Positions 1 to 8,999 of a DNA stretch of 64,000 nucleotides are shown here, piece by piece. The notes under the pieces were generated by a model, which saw only the letters and a program-made list of their open reading frames with translations, was not told the DNA's origin and searched no databases. The stretch lies in assembly GCA_902529115.1 (NCBI GenBank), contig CABZVB010000004.1, positions 1-64,000 of the forward strand, read 5' to 3'. This DNA comes from an uncultured Balneola sp. GTDB taxonomy: Bacteria > Bacteroidota > Rhodothermia > Balneolales > Balneolaceae. Positions within the stretch are counted from its first letter, which is position 1, and each line of letters starts with the position of its first letter. The position numbers were made by a program, and so were the translations under genes.

Positions 1-867
1 AAGTTCTTAGGACAATTAGGGGTCGTTGGAGCTGGTTTGGTTGGTATACCTTATCTAACGACAGGATGTGATTCTAAGAGTATATCTGCCGACCAGAGTA
101 ATACAATTAAAAGCAATTTGGCTAAGGATATTGGAGTACAAATTTACTCGGTTAGAAACGAATTAAATAAAGATCTTGAAGAAACCATATCAGCTATCGC
201 AAACCTAGGATATTCATGCATAGAAGCTTATGGTCTAGGTTTGGATGGGAAATTTTTTGAGCATTATACTCCTCAGGAATTTAATGATATAGTGACTGAT
301 TCAGGAATGTATATCGCTTCGGTACATACAAGTTATTTTACGCATGAGGAAGCCGATATTTTTATCAATGCGGCTTTAGCAATGAATACCAATCATATTG
401 TGATTCCTTATTTAGAAGAAAGTAAGAGAGATGATTACCGTGCTATTGCTGAAAATTTAAATAGAATCGGAGAGCTAAGTAGCTCAGCTGGATTACGCTT
501 TGGTTATCATAATCATGATTTTGAATTCATATTAACATCGGATGACCGAGTTCCGATGGACATACTAATCAATGAAACCGACGCGGATAAAGTATCTTTT
601 CAGGCTGATTTATACTGGGTGCGTAAAGCTGGTGTCAGTCCTTTGGAATTTATAAAAAAATATCCAGGCCGTTTCTTGTCCTATCATGTGAAGGATGCGG
701 ATAATAATTTGGACCAAACTACCGTAGGTGAGGGAATCATCCCATTTGCTGAAATATTTAAATTAAATAATATTTCTGGTGTGGATTATCTATTTGTAGA
801 AGACGAACGCACAGAGACACCTATTCAAAATATTGGGTCAGGTTTAACTTATTTGAATACGCTTTAA
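1..867 (+). CDS. Sugar phosphate isomerase/epimerase-like lipoprotein (5' end missing)
   Basis: The reading frame is open from the first base, so the true start lies upstream of the window. The visible N-terminus is a hydrophobic glycine-rich stretch ending in a lipobox-like TTGC (Cys at about codon 23), so the mature protein is probably a lipoprotein, perhaps exported by Tat as many relatives are. The rest resembles the xylose-isomerase-like TIM barrel family: IGVQIYSVR at the barrel start, FGYHNHDFEF in the middle, QADLYWVRKAG, and a late SYHVKDAD with metal-ligand type His and Asp. The family includes inosose and sugar-acid isomerases and epimerases, and the substrate cannot be read from sequence. 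It ends two bases before trmH. Confidence 0.8.
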   Translation, partial: KFLGQLGVVGAGLVGIPYLTTGCDSKSISADQSNTIKSNLAKDIGVQIYSVRNELNKDLEETISAIANLGYSCIEAYGLGLDGKFFEHYTPQEFNDIVTDSGMYIASVHTSYFTHEEADIFINAALAMNTNHIVIPYLEESKRDDYRAIAENLNRIGELSSSAGLRFGYHNHDFEFILTSDDRVPMDILINETDADKVSFQADLYWVRKAGVSPLEFIKKYPGRFLSYHVKDADNNLDQTTVGEGIIPFAEIFKLNNISGVDYLFVEDERTETPIQNIGSGLTYLNTL

Positions 868-869
868 GT

Positions 870-1559
870 TTGGAAGAATTTAAAAGTTTAAAGAAAGAAA
901 TTGCTTATTTGGCTCAATTTATCAGTGAAGACCGTCTAGCTCGGATTGCTGATGTACTTAGCTCAAGAACCAGGAATATTACAGTCATTCTTGAGGATAT
1001 ACACAAAACTCATAATGCCAATGCTATTTTGCGTAGTTGTGATGGTTTTGGCGTTCAGGATGTACATATCATTGAAAACAAAAATCCATTTGAGTCTAGT
1101 TCAACCAGCTCGCTTGGGAGTCATAAATGGTTGACTTTAAATAAATATTCTACATATGAGTCAAATGTCTCACAGTGTTTTAAAACATTAAAAAGTGAAG
1201 GGTATACTATTTTAGCTACTTCTCCCCACCATGGGAACACCCTTATTTCAGAGGTGCCTTTGGATAAAAAAACTGCATTGGTCTTCGGTTCAGAATTAGA
1301 TGGTGTTAGTGATGAGGTATTACAGTTAGCAGATGGATTCGTTAATATTCCCATGTTTGGCTTTGTAGAAAGTTATAATCTATCGGTAAGTGCGGCTATC
1401 TGTCTTCACAGTTTACGAACGAAACTTATGCATATACCTAAATCTGAGTGGCAGTTAACCCAAAATGAATGCCTTGAATTGAAAAAAGATTGGATGATTA
1501 AATCTATTCAACAAGGAAAACGTGTATGGCAAAGGTATCTAAAAACTAAAGGTGGTTAA
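870..1559 (+). CDS. trmH: tRNA (guanosine-2'-O-)-methyltransferase TrmH (SpoU family)
   Basis: The 229-residue protein has the three SPOUT knot motifs: motif 1 NANAILRSCDGFGVQDVHIIE with the conserved Asn and Arg, motif 2 ALVFGSELDGVS, and motif 3 IPMFGFVESYNLSVSAAICLH. The length and the basic C-terminal extension match TrmH, which methylates the ribose of G18 in tRNA. The start is TTG: no in-frame ATG occurs before motif 3, and the upstream gene stops two bases earlier, so the pair is probably co-transcribed. A broader SpoU rRNA methyltransferase is the alternative. Confidence 0.88.
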   Translation: MEEFKSLKKEIAYLAQFISEDRLARIADVLSSRTRNITVILEDIHKTHNANAILRSCDGFGVQDVHIIENKNPFESSSTSSLGSHKWLTLNKYSTYESNVSQCFKTLKSEGYTILATSPHHGNTLISEVPLDKKTALVFGSELDGVSDEVLQLADGFVNIPMFGFVESYNLSVSAAICLHSLRTKLMHIPKSEWQLTQNECLELKKDWMIKSIQQGKRVWQRYLKTKGG

Positions 1560-1638
1560 GTATTCAACTTCGATGCACCAGTGAACTCCTATCAATTTTA
1601 TATTAGTTAAAGATTAGTAACAGTGAATACTATTTTTT
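1559..1638. terminator. Possible shared terminator between convergent genes
   Basis: An 8-bp perfect inverted repeat (agtattca at 1559-1566, tgaatact at 1624-1631) is followed by a run of T on the plus strand. It spans the gap between trmH and the convergent M28 peptidase gene. The loop is long (about 57 bases), which is poor for an intrinsic terminator, so the assignment is weak. Confidence 0.25.
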
Positions 1639-3053
1639 TAGCGAGTTAAACGAATTTCAGCGTCTGCTATTCCAAATGTGTATGCAACCATAGTAGCTAC
1701 ACATTTGTTGAAGTCTTCATGATTGAGTTTGTCAAAAGTATCTGCAGCGGAATGGTGATACCAGAAATATTTTTCAGACTCGACGTTTAGCCCCATACCT
1801 GGAACGCCTTTATTCATGAGAGGACCTATATCTGCTCCACCTCCTCCTTTTCTAAGTTCTGCAGCATCTATATCTGTGAGTTGTTCAGCAATCTCACTTA
1901 ACTGTTGATAAGCTTGATCGCTTCCAGAAAATCCAAAACCAATAGGATCAAATACACCTGCATCGGATTCCATAGCAATTACATGATTTTCGATTGAGAG
2001 CTCTTCTTTTTCAGCCCATTCAGCGTAATGATTGGCACCACGTAAACCATTTTCTTCATTGGTCCATAGAACTACTCTTACCGTTCTTTTCGGGCGAATA
2101 CCAGATTCAATAATGAGTCTAGCTGCCTCCCATGCTGCTATACAGCCACCACCATCGTCCATTGCACCCTGGCCTACATCCCAGGAATCTATATGACCAC
2201 CCAACACAATTAATTCGTTAGGGTATTCTGAACCTCTGATCTCAGCAATAATATTATTAGACATCGCATCTTCAAATTGTTGAGCTTCCATATATAGGCT
2301 AACTTCAATGATTTCACCGCGATGTATGAATCGTTCTATGAGTAAAGCATCTTCTACGGTAATAGCAGCATGCGGAATTTTTGGAATTCCATTTTCATAA
2401 TACATTACCCCTGTATGAGGCGTTTGCATAGAATAAGATGCAACTGATGATATTAAACTTGCTATCGCGCCATACCTAGCAGCTTCTATGGCACCATTAA
2501 CTCGATACTGGACAGTTTGCCCATATGTAGTAAAAGGAACATTAAACAATACAATCTTTCCAGGGATCAAATCTTTTTTTGCTGCAAGATCTTCAAAAGA
2601 TTTCACCATGATTATCTCACCAGTGATAGCTTTGCCACCGGTTCCTACACTGCCGCCTAATCCAAGCATAGGTAAATCTTTTTGTATTGGCATATTCAAT
2701 GTAGCATATTCAAAACCACGTTCCCAATGAGGTACCATCACCTCTTGCTTCCAAACCTTATCGAAACCGTCTTCCTTCATTTGAACAACTATCCAATCTA
2801 TCGCTTGCTCTAATTCTTCCGATCCACTTAATCGATGGCCATAATAATCACTTAAGTGAGCAAGTCGATCAAAACCAAGTTTAGATGAAAGTGCATTTTG
2901 TATTAGTATTGAGTTTGTTTGTTTCGTTTTTGAGCTCAAAAATATAGCTGAATCGCTGGGCTGGGCTAAACTATAATGACTTAAAAGAAATAGTAGACAT
3001 AAAGCGAGCACTGGTCTACTGAAAGAAGAGTGGATAGGTTTCTTTATTGACAT
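1638..3053 (-). CDS. M28 family zinc peptidase (carboxypeptidase Q-like), exported
   Basis: The 471-residue protein begins with a signal peptide (basic start, hydrophobic core about residues 14-29, cleavage near SLAQ), so it acts in the periplasm or outside. A protease-associated insert precedes the catalytic domain. The M28 co-catalytic zinc residues are visible: His287 in LGGHIDSWD, Asp299 in AMDDGGG, Glu333-Glu334 in TNEENG, Asp364 in ESDAGVFDP, and a late His in YHHSAADT. The layout matches plasma glutamate carboxypeptidase relatives, which cleave dipeptides and C-terminal residues. The ATG overlaps the stop of the upstream M23 gene by one base (TAATG), suggesting translational coupling. 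Confidence 0.88.
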   Translation of the reverse strand: MSIKKPIHSSFSRPVLALCLLFLLSHYSLAQPSDSAIFLSSKTKQTNSILIQNALSSKLGFDRLAHLSDYYGHRLSGSEELEQAIDWIVVQMKEDGFDKVWKQEVMVPHWERGFEYATLNMPIQKDLPMLGLGGSVGTGGKAITGEIIMVKSFEDLAAKKDLIPGKIVLFNVPFTTYGQTVQYRVNGAIEAARYGAIASLISSVASYSMQTPHTGVMYYENGIPKIPHAAITVEDALLIERFIHRGEIIEVSLYMEAQQFEDAMSNNIIAEIRGSEYPNELIVLGGHIDSWDVGQGAMDDGGGCIAAWEAARLIIESGIRPKRTVRVVLWTNEENGLRGANHYAEWAEKEELSIENHVIAMESDAGVFDPIGFGFSGSDQAYQQLSEIAEQLTDIDAAELRKGGGGADIGPLMNKGVPGMGLNVESEKYFWYHHSAADTFDKLNHEDFNKCVATMVAYTFGIADAEIRLTR

Positions 3054-4024
3054 TAATAAGACTTATTATTGTTTTCAGCGATTTGTTTAAATAAAAGATA
3101 TTCTTCCGGAGAAATATCGGCAAATAAATAGGTTAAAGGATCAACAGGTTTGTTATTGAAGTGGACCTCATAGTGAAGATGTGGGCCTTCAGTTAGACCA
3201 GTATTCCCTGTTTTTGCAATCACTTGTCCTCTTTTAACCTTGGTTCCAACTTTTATATAGTCTTCATAAGCACTAAGATGTGCGTAGAGAGTTTTATAGC
3301 CAAACCCGTGATCTATGATTAAGGTCCTTCCAAAGGTGCCACGTCTTTTTGCTAGAATAACCTCACCATCACCAGTAGCGTAGACATCAGATCCGATATC
3401 AGCTCTAAAATCCAACCCGTCGTGAGGACGAGTGTATCCAAGTACAGGATGTCGCCTCATACCAAATCCACTTAACAAAATACCTCCACCGGGTTTAATG
3501 GCAGGTATATGTTTTAGTGCTGATTTATTTTCGTTGTATTGAGCTTTTATTTCTTCTAGACTCAGATCCTGAATATTTATTCTTCGTTCTAATTCATCTA
3601 ATTTTTGACTTGTCCATTCTAATATTTCTGCAGCATTTTCACTGTAAATTTCATATTCCTTAAATAAATTTGATCCTCCAATACCAAGCAGTATTTCTTC
3701 ATCCAATGACTTTTCTAAGCCCAAAATTGACCTGTATAATTCAGCATCACGTTGACTTAAATCTTTAAGCTGTTGATCCAAATTTGTAATAGTTTGCTTA
3801 GTTTCTTCTAATTTTTCAAGAAGAATTTTATTTTCTGTCGTAAGTGCTAATTCAGACGGGGTGCCAACAAAATTACTTAAAACGATCATCCCAATACTGG
3901 CAAGTGTTATACCTGTCAAAATCCAAATAGACAAATTATATGTTACCTGTTGATAGATATTATATTCTATCGGTATAAACTCACATCTCTCTTTATCGTA
4001 AAAATAATGGTTATTAATATGCAT
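3053..4024 (-). CDS. M23 family metallopeptidase / murein hydrolase-type protein
   Basis: The 323-residue protein has a short cytoplasmic N-terminus, one membrane helix (about residues 31-52), a coiled-coil region (about 62-175) and a C-terminal LytM/M23 domain. The zinc residues of active M23 enzymes are present: His201 and Asp205 in RPHDGLDF, His249 in YAHL, and His282/His284 in PHLHYEVH. It therefore looks active rather than an EnvC-like activator that has lost its metal site. It probably trims peptidoglycan cross-links on the periplasmic face. It is coupled to the downstream M28 peptidase through a TAATG overlap. Confidence 0.88.
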   Translation of the reverse strand: MHINNHYFYDKERCEFIPIEYNIYQQVTYNLSIWILTGITLASIGMIVLSNFVGTPSELALTTENKILLEKLEETKQTITNLDQQLKDLSQRDAELYRSILGLEKSLDEEILLGIGGSNLFKEYEIYSENAAEILEWTSQKLDELERRINIQDLSLEEIKAQYNENKSALKHIPAIKPGGGILLSGFGMRRHPVLGYTRPHDGLDFRADIGSDVYATGDGEVILAKRRGTFGRTLIIDHGFGYKTLYAHLSAYEDYIKVGTKVKRGQVIAKTGNTGLTEGPHLHYEVHFNNKPVDPLTYLFADISPEEYLLFKQIAENNNKSY

Positions 4025-4145
4025 AAAAAAAATTTTGGCTCAAATTAAAGATATTAACTTAGAGTTCCAACGCAATGAGGACCTTAAACGTGTTATGAGG
4101 CTCAATCAATAGTCTAAAATATAAATAGTAAAAAAACATCTTTCA

Positions 4146-4163
4146 TGCCAAAAGTAATTGGCA
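4146..4163 (-). terminator. Weak hairpin downstream of hprK
   Basis: A 6-bp perfect inverted repeat (tgccaa ... ttggca, six-base loop) lies just after the hprK stop on the minus strand. A T-rich run follows about nine bases later on that strand. It could end the xerC-hpf-hprK transcript, but the stem is short and the T run is displaced. Confidence 0.3.
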
Positions 4164-4175
4164 CTAATAGTACCA

Positions 4176-5207
4176 CTATTCTACGTCACCTTCAAAATAT
4201 TCTATAGCACGTTTCATACTAGGGTTCATTCCCTTGGTTTTTTCCGCAATGGAAGATTTAATTCTCTCCTGAAAAGCTTCGGCTGCATCATAGCCATAAT
4301 GTTTTAGTAAATGATTCATGGCAATGACCTCGGCAATCACCGTTATATTTTTACCAGGTGTAATTGGCAATTTTATATAAGGAATTTCATTGTCTAAAAT
4401 ACTTACTTGTTCATGATCCAAACCCGTCCTATTTATTTCAAGGGTATCGTCCCATAGAGATAGTTCTGTTACGATCTCCAATCGTTTTTGATATCGAACT
4501 GATCGAATACCAAACATAGACATAACGTCGACAATACCTAATCCACGTATCTCCATAAAATGTTTACTCATAATGGTAGCTGAAGCCATAAGCACCCTTC
4601 CTTTTTTAGTGATCATAACCACATCATCAGCCACTAATCGGTGACCTCGTTCAACTAAGTCTAATGCGACTTCACTTTTACCGATACCCGATTTGCCAAC
4701 AATGAGTATGCCGACACCATATACATCTACCATTGCACCATGTACCATAGTTTGTAATGCAAACTGATCGTCTAGAAAGTCCTTTAATAAGTGCATGAAA
4801 CGAGTAGTCTCATAGGGGGTGGTAAAAATAGGGATACCGCGCTGCGTAGCATTTTCAAGCAGAGCTTCAGGTAGAATGTTTCCATTTGTCAGAAAAATAA
4901 TAGGTAGGTCAAATTTGGTAATATTATCAAAGGCCTCTCGTTGTTTATCCGGGGGTATTTTTATAAGGTAATCAGTTTCAGTATTGCCAATAATTTGTAT
5001 TCTTTGCCATGCGAATAAATCTAAATGGCCCGCGAGAGCTAAACCAGGTCGGTTTAACTCTGATTCACTGACAAATTTATCACAGCATTTATCTTCAGCT
5101 GCACACGCAATAAGATTTATATTAACTCGTTTACGAAGCTTTGTTATGAGTTCTTCAACGGTTAATTTTTCATTGATTGGTATACTTGAGTGGGTTGAAA
5201 AAGGCAT
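4176..5207 (-). CDS. hprK: HPr kinase/phosphorylase
   Basis: The 343-residue protein has the HprK architecture: an N-terminal MurF-like regulatory domain (about 1-150) and a C-terminal kinase domain. The Walker A GKSGIGKS is at residues 171-178, VADDVV follows, and the family signature MEIRGLGIVDV is at 218-228. HprK phosphorylates and dephosphorylates a serine of HPr in Firmicutes, and it occurs in Gram-negatives that lack sugar-importing PTS, where its role is less clear. No ptsH or EI gene is in this window. It is the last gene of the xerC-hpf-hprK block. Confidence 0.93.
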   Translation of the reverse strand: MPFSTHSSIPINEKLTVEELITKLRKRVNINLIACAAEDKCCDKFVSESELNRPGLALAGHLDLFAWQRIQIIGNTETDYLIKIPPDKQREAFDNITKFDLPIIFLTNGNILPEALLENATQRGIPIFTTPYETTRFMHLLKDFLDDQFALQTMVHGAMVDVYGVGILIVGKSGIGKSEVALDLVERGHRLVADDVVMITKKGRVLMASATIMSKHFMEIRGLGIVDVMSMFGIRSVRYQKRLEIVTELSLWDDTLEINRTGLDHEQVSILDNEIPYIKLPITPGKNITVIAEVIAMNHLLKHYGYDAAEAFQERIKSSIAEKTKGMNPSMKRAIEYFEGDVE

Positions 5208-5248
5208 TTACCTGAAGATTACTTGGCTAAACTATTAGAAAAAAATTT

Positions 5249-5545
5249 TTAGTAATGTAGTTTTTTTTCTTTGTAGCGTTTGAGTTGTCGTTTCATATTT
5301 TCTACCACATCATGGACAGCTTTCTCATAGGTTGCTTTTGCACTTTTTGCAGTTAGGCTTTTTTGTGGAATGTTTACAATAAGTTCTGCTGATTGAGGAA
5401 AGTCAGGGTCTGGATATTCTTCCATAACCAAATAGCATGAAGTAATTCTATTGAATACGGTAGGCAGTTTTTGTAGATGATCATTAGCAAAATCCTTTAA
5501 TTGCTCACTTGCATCAAAATGACGGGATGTAATTATTTTTTTCAT
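5249..5545 (-). CDS. hpf: Ribosome hibernation promoting factor, short form (HPF/RaiA)
   Basis: The 98-residue protein has the beta-alpha-beta-beta-beta-alpha pattern of the S30AE/RaiA domain, with a basic C-terminal helix (MKRQLKRYKEKK). It lacks the long-HPF C-terminal dimerisation domain. Short HPF proteins bind the decoding centre of idle ribosomes in stationary phase. It lies 17 bases after the recombinase gene and 41 bases before hprK on the same strand, and a xer-raiA neighbourhood is common in Bacteroidota-type genomes. Confidence 0.85.
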   Translation of the reverse strand: MKKIITSRHFDASEQLKDFANDHLQKLPTVFNRITSCYLVMEEYPDPDFPQSAELIVNIPQKSLTAKSAKATYEKAVHDVVENMKRQLKRYKEKKLHY

Positions 5546-5562
5546 ACTATACTCTTTTATGG

Positions 5563-6516
5563 TTAGGATTTCGCACGAGGGTGTGCTTGCTCGTAAATTG
5601 TACGTAAGCGTTCAACACTAGTATGGGTATATACCTGGGTTGAGGCGAGGCTAGAATGGCCTAAAAATTCTTTAATTAATCTAATATCGGCTCCATTATC
5701 TAACATATGAGTGGCGAAGCTATGCCGAAGCACATGGGGACTTTTTTGGGTTACCTCAGAATATTTTTTAATAGCTTTATTAACAATCCGATAGACCTGC
5801 TTAGGGTACATACGTTGACCAGAGGGAGCAATAAATAATGGGCTTTCTTTTTTCCTAGCTTTAGGATTTTTTTTAACTTCGTTAGTAATGCTTTGAATAT
5901 TATTTACAGTATAACTTCTATTATTAAGAAAATTTTTCAGCAATTTATTAACTGATGAACTAATAGGAACGATTCTTTCTTTATTTCCTTTCCCTCGAAC
6001 CTTAATCCATGCTTTTGCCAACTGTATGTCTTGTATATTGAGTCCGCATAATTCACTGACACGTATACCAGAAGTATAAAAAAGTTCTAGAATAACATAA
6101 TCTTGGATAGATCCAACGGGATTTTTTTCATTGCGGTAGCTGTCAAGCATACGCTGCAAATCAGGTGCGGGTATTGTTTTAGGGAGAGTCCGAGTTTTTT
6201 TTGGAATGACTAAAAGGTGTGCTGGGTTTTTTTGAATCCAACCATGTTTAAACGCATATTTAAAAAAAGAACGCAATGCAGCAACTTTTCGTGCTATACT
6301 ATTTTGTGTCAGTCCTTGTTCAGATAATTCGCCTAACCAAAGACGAATGGCTAACCGATCTATTTGTACTATAGAAAACTTTTCGGAATCAAAATGTGAG
6401 CTAAGAAAATCAATAAATTGATTTAGATCAGTCTTATAGGAGGTTAGGGTGTAAAAAGAAGCATTTTTTTCTACTCTCAAAAATACCATAAATTTTTCTA
6501 AATATGGGCTTATCAT
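5563..6516 (-). CDS. xerC: Tyrosine recombinase XerC/XerD family
   Basis: The 317-residue protein has an N-terminal SAM-like core-binding domain (about 1-90) and a C-terminal catalytic domain. All the tyrosine recombinase residues are present: Arg152 in TSGIRVSEL, Lys176 in VRGKGNKER, His251 and Arg254 in PHVLRHSFATHML, His277 in LGHSSLASTQVYTH, and nucleophile Tyr286. Length and context (chromosomal, next to hpf, no phage genes) fit the housekeeping chromosome-dimer resolvase at dif. The choice of xerC over xerD is tentative. A basic insert at about residues 200-225 is longer than in E. coli. Confidence 0.85.
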   Translation of the reverse strand: MISPYLEKFMVFLRVEKNASFYTLTSYKTDLNQFIDFLSSHFDSEKFSIVQIDRLAIRLWLGELSEQGLTQNSIARKVAALRSFFKYAFKHGWIQKNPAHLLVIPKKTRTLPKTIPAPDLQRMLDSYRNEKNPVGSIQDYVILELFYTSGIRVSELCGLNIQDIQLAKAWIKVRGKGNKERIVPISSSVNKLLKNFLNNRSYTVNNIQSITNEVKKNPKARKKESPLFIAPSGQRMYPKQVYRIVNKAIKKYSEVTQKSPHVLRHSFATHMLDNGADIRLIKEFLGHSSLASTQVYTHTSVERLRTIYEQAHPRAKS

Positions 6517-6550
6517 AGTTTTAATGAGTTATATGATTAAAAAATGCAGT

Positions 6551-7756
6551 TCAAATAGGGCGTCCTTTCCACTTGACTTTTCTACCACTTAATTTATTCC
6601 AAATTAAACGAATTGCAAGTGCTTGAAACCAAATCACAGAAAAAATATGGAGGAATGAATAGCTTGGCTTCCAATCGAATAACCTATCAAGTGATAACCG
6701 CTGAAGAGTAAATAGGAGCACAATTAGTGAAATTAAAACGTAAATTGCGATTAATTCATAAAAGGTACCGTGCCCAAATCCATAAATAATAAATGGAACT
6801 GTTACAGGGAGAATGAACACGATTAGATGTAGCAATCCCAGAGATATAAAAGTAAGCATATTGGGAAAACCTTGTAAAAAATTCTTGCCAAAACCGTCCC
6901 ATACCTCTTTTGCGGATCGATACATCCTGCAAAAAATAGTATTTTTGCCGTGAAACATTCCCATAGAATAAGGGGATTTTTTTATCAAACGCGCTAAGGC
7001 CATATCCTCTACTACCTCATTCCGAACAGCATAATGTCCCCCAATGCTACAATAGGTTTCCATATTGAAAGCCATAAACTGGCCATTTGCAGCGGTGAAT
7101 AATTCTTTGACCCGTGCATATAAGAATGTTGGCAGCCATCTTGGTTTACGATGTAAATAGGCAGCAGGAAATAAAGTAAATAAAGAATAATACACACTAG
7201 GGACAATCAATCGCTCAAAAAAACTATATAACTTTTGATGAGGCCACACAGTTAATGCATCATAAGAGTGTAATAAATTAGTGATACTATCTAACGTGTT
7301 GGGACTTAACCAGACATCCGCATCCTGAAAAACCATGAATTTGGTTGTAACTTGTTCAGATAGTTGATGACAGGCCCAGTTCTTGCCTAACCAATACTCA
7401 GGCTTTTCCTTGCCTTGAATAACTCTAATCTGCGAATATTTAGTACTATATTCATCCAAAATTAGTTGAGTTCTATCTGTCGATTGGTCATTTAATACTA
7501 GAATAAAGATATTTTTCTTTGTTTGATTGACCAAAGAATTCAGCGTTTTTCTGAGATTATGTTCTTCATTTCGGCATGGAATACAAACACTAAGATCTGT
7601 AGAATAATTATTGTTGGGATTATTGGTATCTTTTTCAGATTGTGGAATGCATCTAATATGTTTACGGTTTCGTAAATAATTGAGTGTTGTGCCTAAGTGA
7701 AAGAGCAGCGCAAAGCTCATTAGCGCTATAAGTATCAAAGATAACGTTATTTCCAT
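6551..7756 (-). CDS. Family 2 glycosyltransferase, membrane-bound (probable carotenoid/lipid glycosyltransferase)
   Basis: The protein is 401 residues from the ATG at 7756. An in-frame TTG nine codons upstream is less likely. It has one N-terminal membrane helix and a GT-A domain with VCIPCRNEE (57-65), NDQSTDRT, FQDADVW (Asp145/Asp147, metal-binding DXD type), and a VVEDMALAR acidic site near residue 250. MYRSAKEVWDGFGKN and about three C-terminal membrane helices follow. This layout resembles the CruC/CruG and HpnB type enzymes that glycosylate carotenoids or hopanoids. The divergent CrtC-like neighbour and the acyltransferase nearby favour a carotenoid acceptor. That is an inference. Confidence 0.82.
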   Translation of the reverse strand: MEITLSLILIALMSFALLFHLGTTLNYLRNRKHIRCIPQSEKDTNNPNNNYSTDLSVCIPCRNEEHNLRKTLNSLVNQTKKNIFILVLNDQSTDRTQLILDEYSTKYSQIRVIQGKEKPEYWLGKNWACHQLSEQVTTKFMVFQDADVWLSPNTLDSITNLLHSYDALTVWPHQKLYSFFERLIVPSVYYSLFTLFPAAYLHRKPRWLPTFLYARVKELFTAANGQFMAFNMETYCSIGGHYAVRNEVVEDMALARLIKKSPYSMGMFHGKNTIFCRMYRSAKEVWDGFGKNFLQGFPNMLTFISLGLLHLIVFILPVTVPFIIYGFGHGTFYELIAIYVLISLIVLLFTLQRLSLDRLFDWKPSYSFLHIFSVIWFQALAIRLIWNKLSGRKVKWKGRPI

Positions 7757-7806
7757 AAGGGAAGTTAACGAACTCTTAAACAAACCACCTACAGTACCAA
7801 CTTAAT

Positions 7807-8931
7807 ATGTACATACGTTCTAAACTATCATCTGAATTACCTCATAAAAAAGAAAAACCAGGTAGTTATGAGTGGTGGTACTTTGATGCGATATCCGCAG
7901 ATAAAAAATGGGCAATGGTCATCATTTTTTATGAGGGAAATCCCTTTTCTCCCGCGTACATTAAAGCACAAAATCAAACGAAAAATACAAGCAAACACTT
8001 AGAAGATAAAACAGCATGTGCGAGCTCGTTTCCTGCAATAAGCGTATCAGTATACAATACACAAAAAGCAGAGTATTATAGTTTTTTGGAGTATGCACCT
8101 AATAGACTAACTTCTCAAAATGAACCATTCTCAATATCATTGGGTAGCAATATTTTTGAGCGTAGGGTATTGGATGAAAAATTAGAGTACGAGATCATAT
8201 TAAATCAGATGTTGGATTCTAGTTATCAGCTGACAGGAAGGATTAAATTCTTACTCGATACAAAGAAATTGCAAAAGTCTGCTGATTTTAGTTCACTACT
8301 AAAGGAACCAGAACAGACAAAATTCACACATGCTTGGAATTTGATACAGCCTAGAGCGGGGGTCATGGGAAACTTGGCACTTGATGGTCGGTCTGATATG
8401 TATAACATAGCTTTAAATGGGTTAGGTTATCACGATCACAATGTTGGTTTTGAGCCTTTAAAAAATAGTTTTGATGATTGGTATTGGGGACGGGTTCATT
8501 TCACTGATTATACTTTGGTTTACTACATTATGAATACTAAAGATGGAGTGAAAAAAAATGCATGGCTGTTTTCTGTTGAGTCAGATAGTACAGAATTAAA
8601 TATTCGAGAGATTGAATTATTGAATGATGTAACCAATCGGCACGGGTTGCATGCATTTCAAAAAATAGTTATGAAAGGGCCTGGGGTAGAATGTGAAGTT
8701 CTCACTAATCAAATTATTGATGATGGTCCCTTTTATCAGCGATATTTTAGTGAGGTTACATTGAAAACGGGTCAAACGAAAAGAACTCAGCGAGGAATCT
8801 CGGAGTACATTATGCCGGAGCGTATTTATGACCGAAAGTATTGGTGGATGATTAATATGCGGCTGCGATATATGTCATCCAAAACGCATTGGGTACAAAA
8901 ATCACGATTTCTCTATTCAAAAACTTGGTAA
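7807..8931 (+). CDS. Carotenoid 1,2-hydratase-like protein (CrtC family)
   Basis: The 374-residue protein shows CrtC-family signatures: YEWWYFDA at residues 21-28, a central WNLIQPRAGVMGNL, GYHDHNVG near residue 206, and DWYWGRVHF. CrtC adds water across the terminal double bond of linear or monocyclic carotenoids, giving the tertiary hydroxyl that can then be glycosylated. AttH-like lipocalin-fold relatives share some of these motifs, so the chemistry is not certain. The gene diverges from the glycosyltransferase, with only 50 bases between the two starts, and converges on an acyltransferase. Confidence 0.72.
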   Translation: MYIRSKLSSELPHKKEKPGSYEWWYFDAISADKKWAMVIIFYEGNPFSPAYIKAQNQTKNTSKHLEDKTACASSFPAISVSVYNTQKAEYYSFLEYAPNRLTSQNEPFSISLGSNIFERRVLDEKLEYEIILNQMLDSSYQLTGRIKFLLDTKKLQKSADFSSLLKEPEQTKFTHAWNLIQPRAGVMGNLALDGRSDMYNIALNGLGYHDHNVGFEPLKNSFDDWYWGRVHFTDYTLVYYIMNTKDGVKKNAWLFSVESDSTELNIREIELLNDVTNRHGLHAFQKIVMKGPGVECEVLTNQIIDDGPFYQRYFSEVTLKTGQTKRTQRGISEYIMPERIYDRKYWWMINMRLRYMSSKTHWVQKSRFLYSKTW

Positions 8932-8962
8932 ACTTTCTTGGATTTTTATTTAGCCATGTAGC

Positions 8963-8974
8963 ATGGTGCACCAT
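8963..8974. repeat. 12-bp perfect palindrome between convergent genes
   Basis: The palindrome atggtgcaccat lies between the CrtC-like gene and the convergent acyltransferase gene. It overlaps a short hairpin ccatg-tag-catgg (8954-8966). No T run follows on either strand, so its function is unknown. Confidence 0.3.
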
Positions 8975-8999
8975 TTCAAAAAAGAAATTATCTCATGAC

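Noticed and set aside
7757-7783. Nine extra codons at the start of the glycosyltransferase from an upstream TTG
   Set aside because: The ATG at 7756 begins directly before the membrane helix, and the TTG extension adds no recognisable family sequence.
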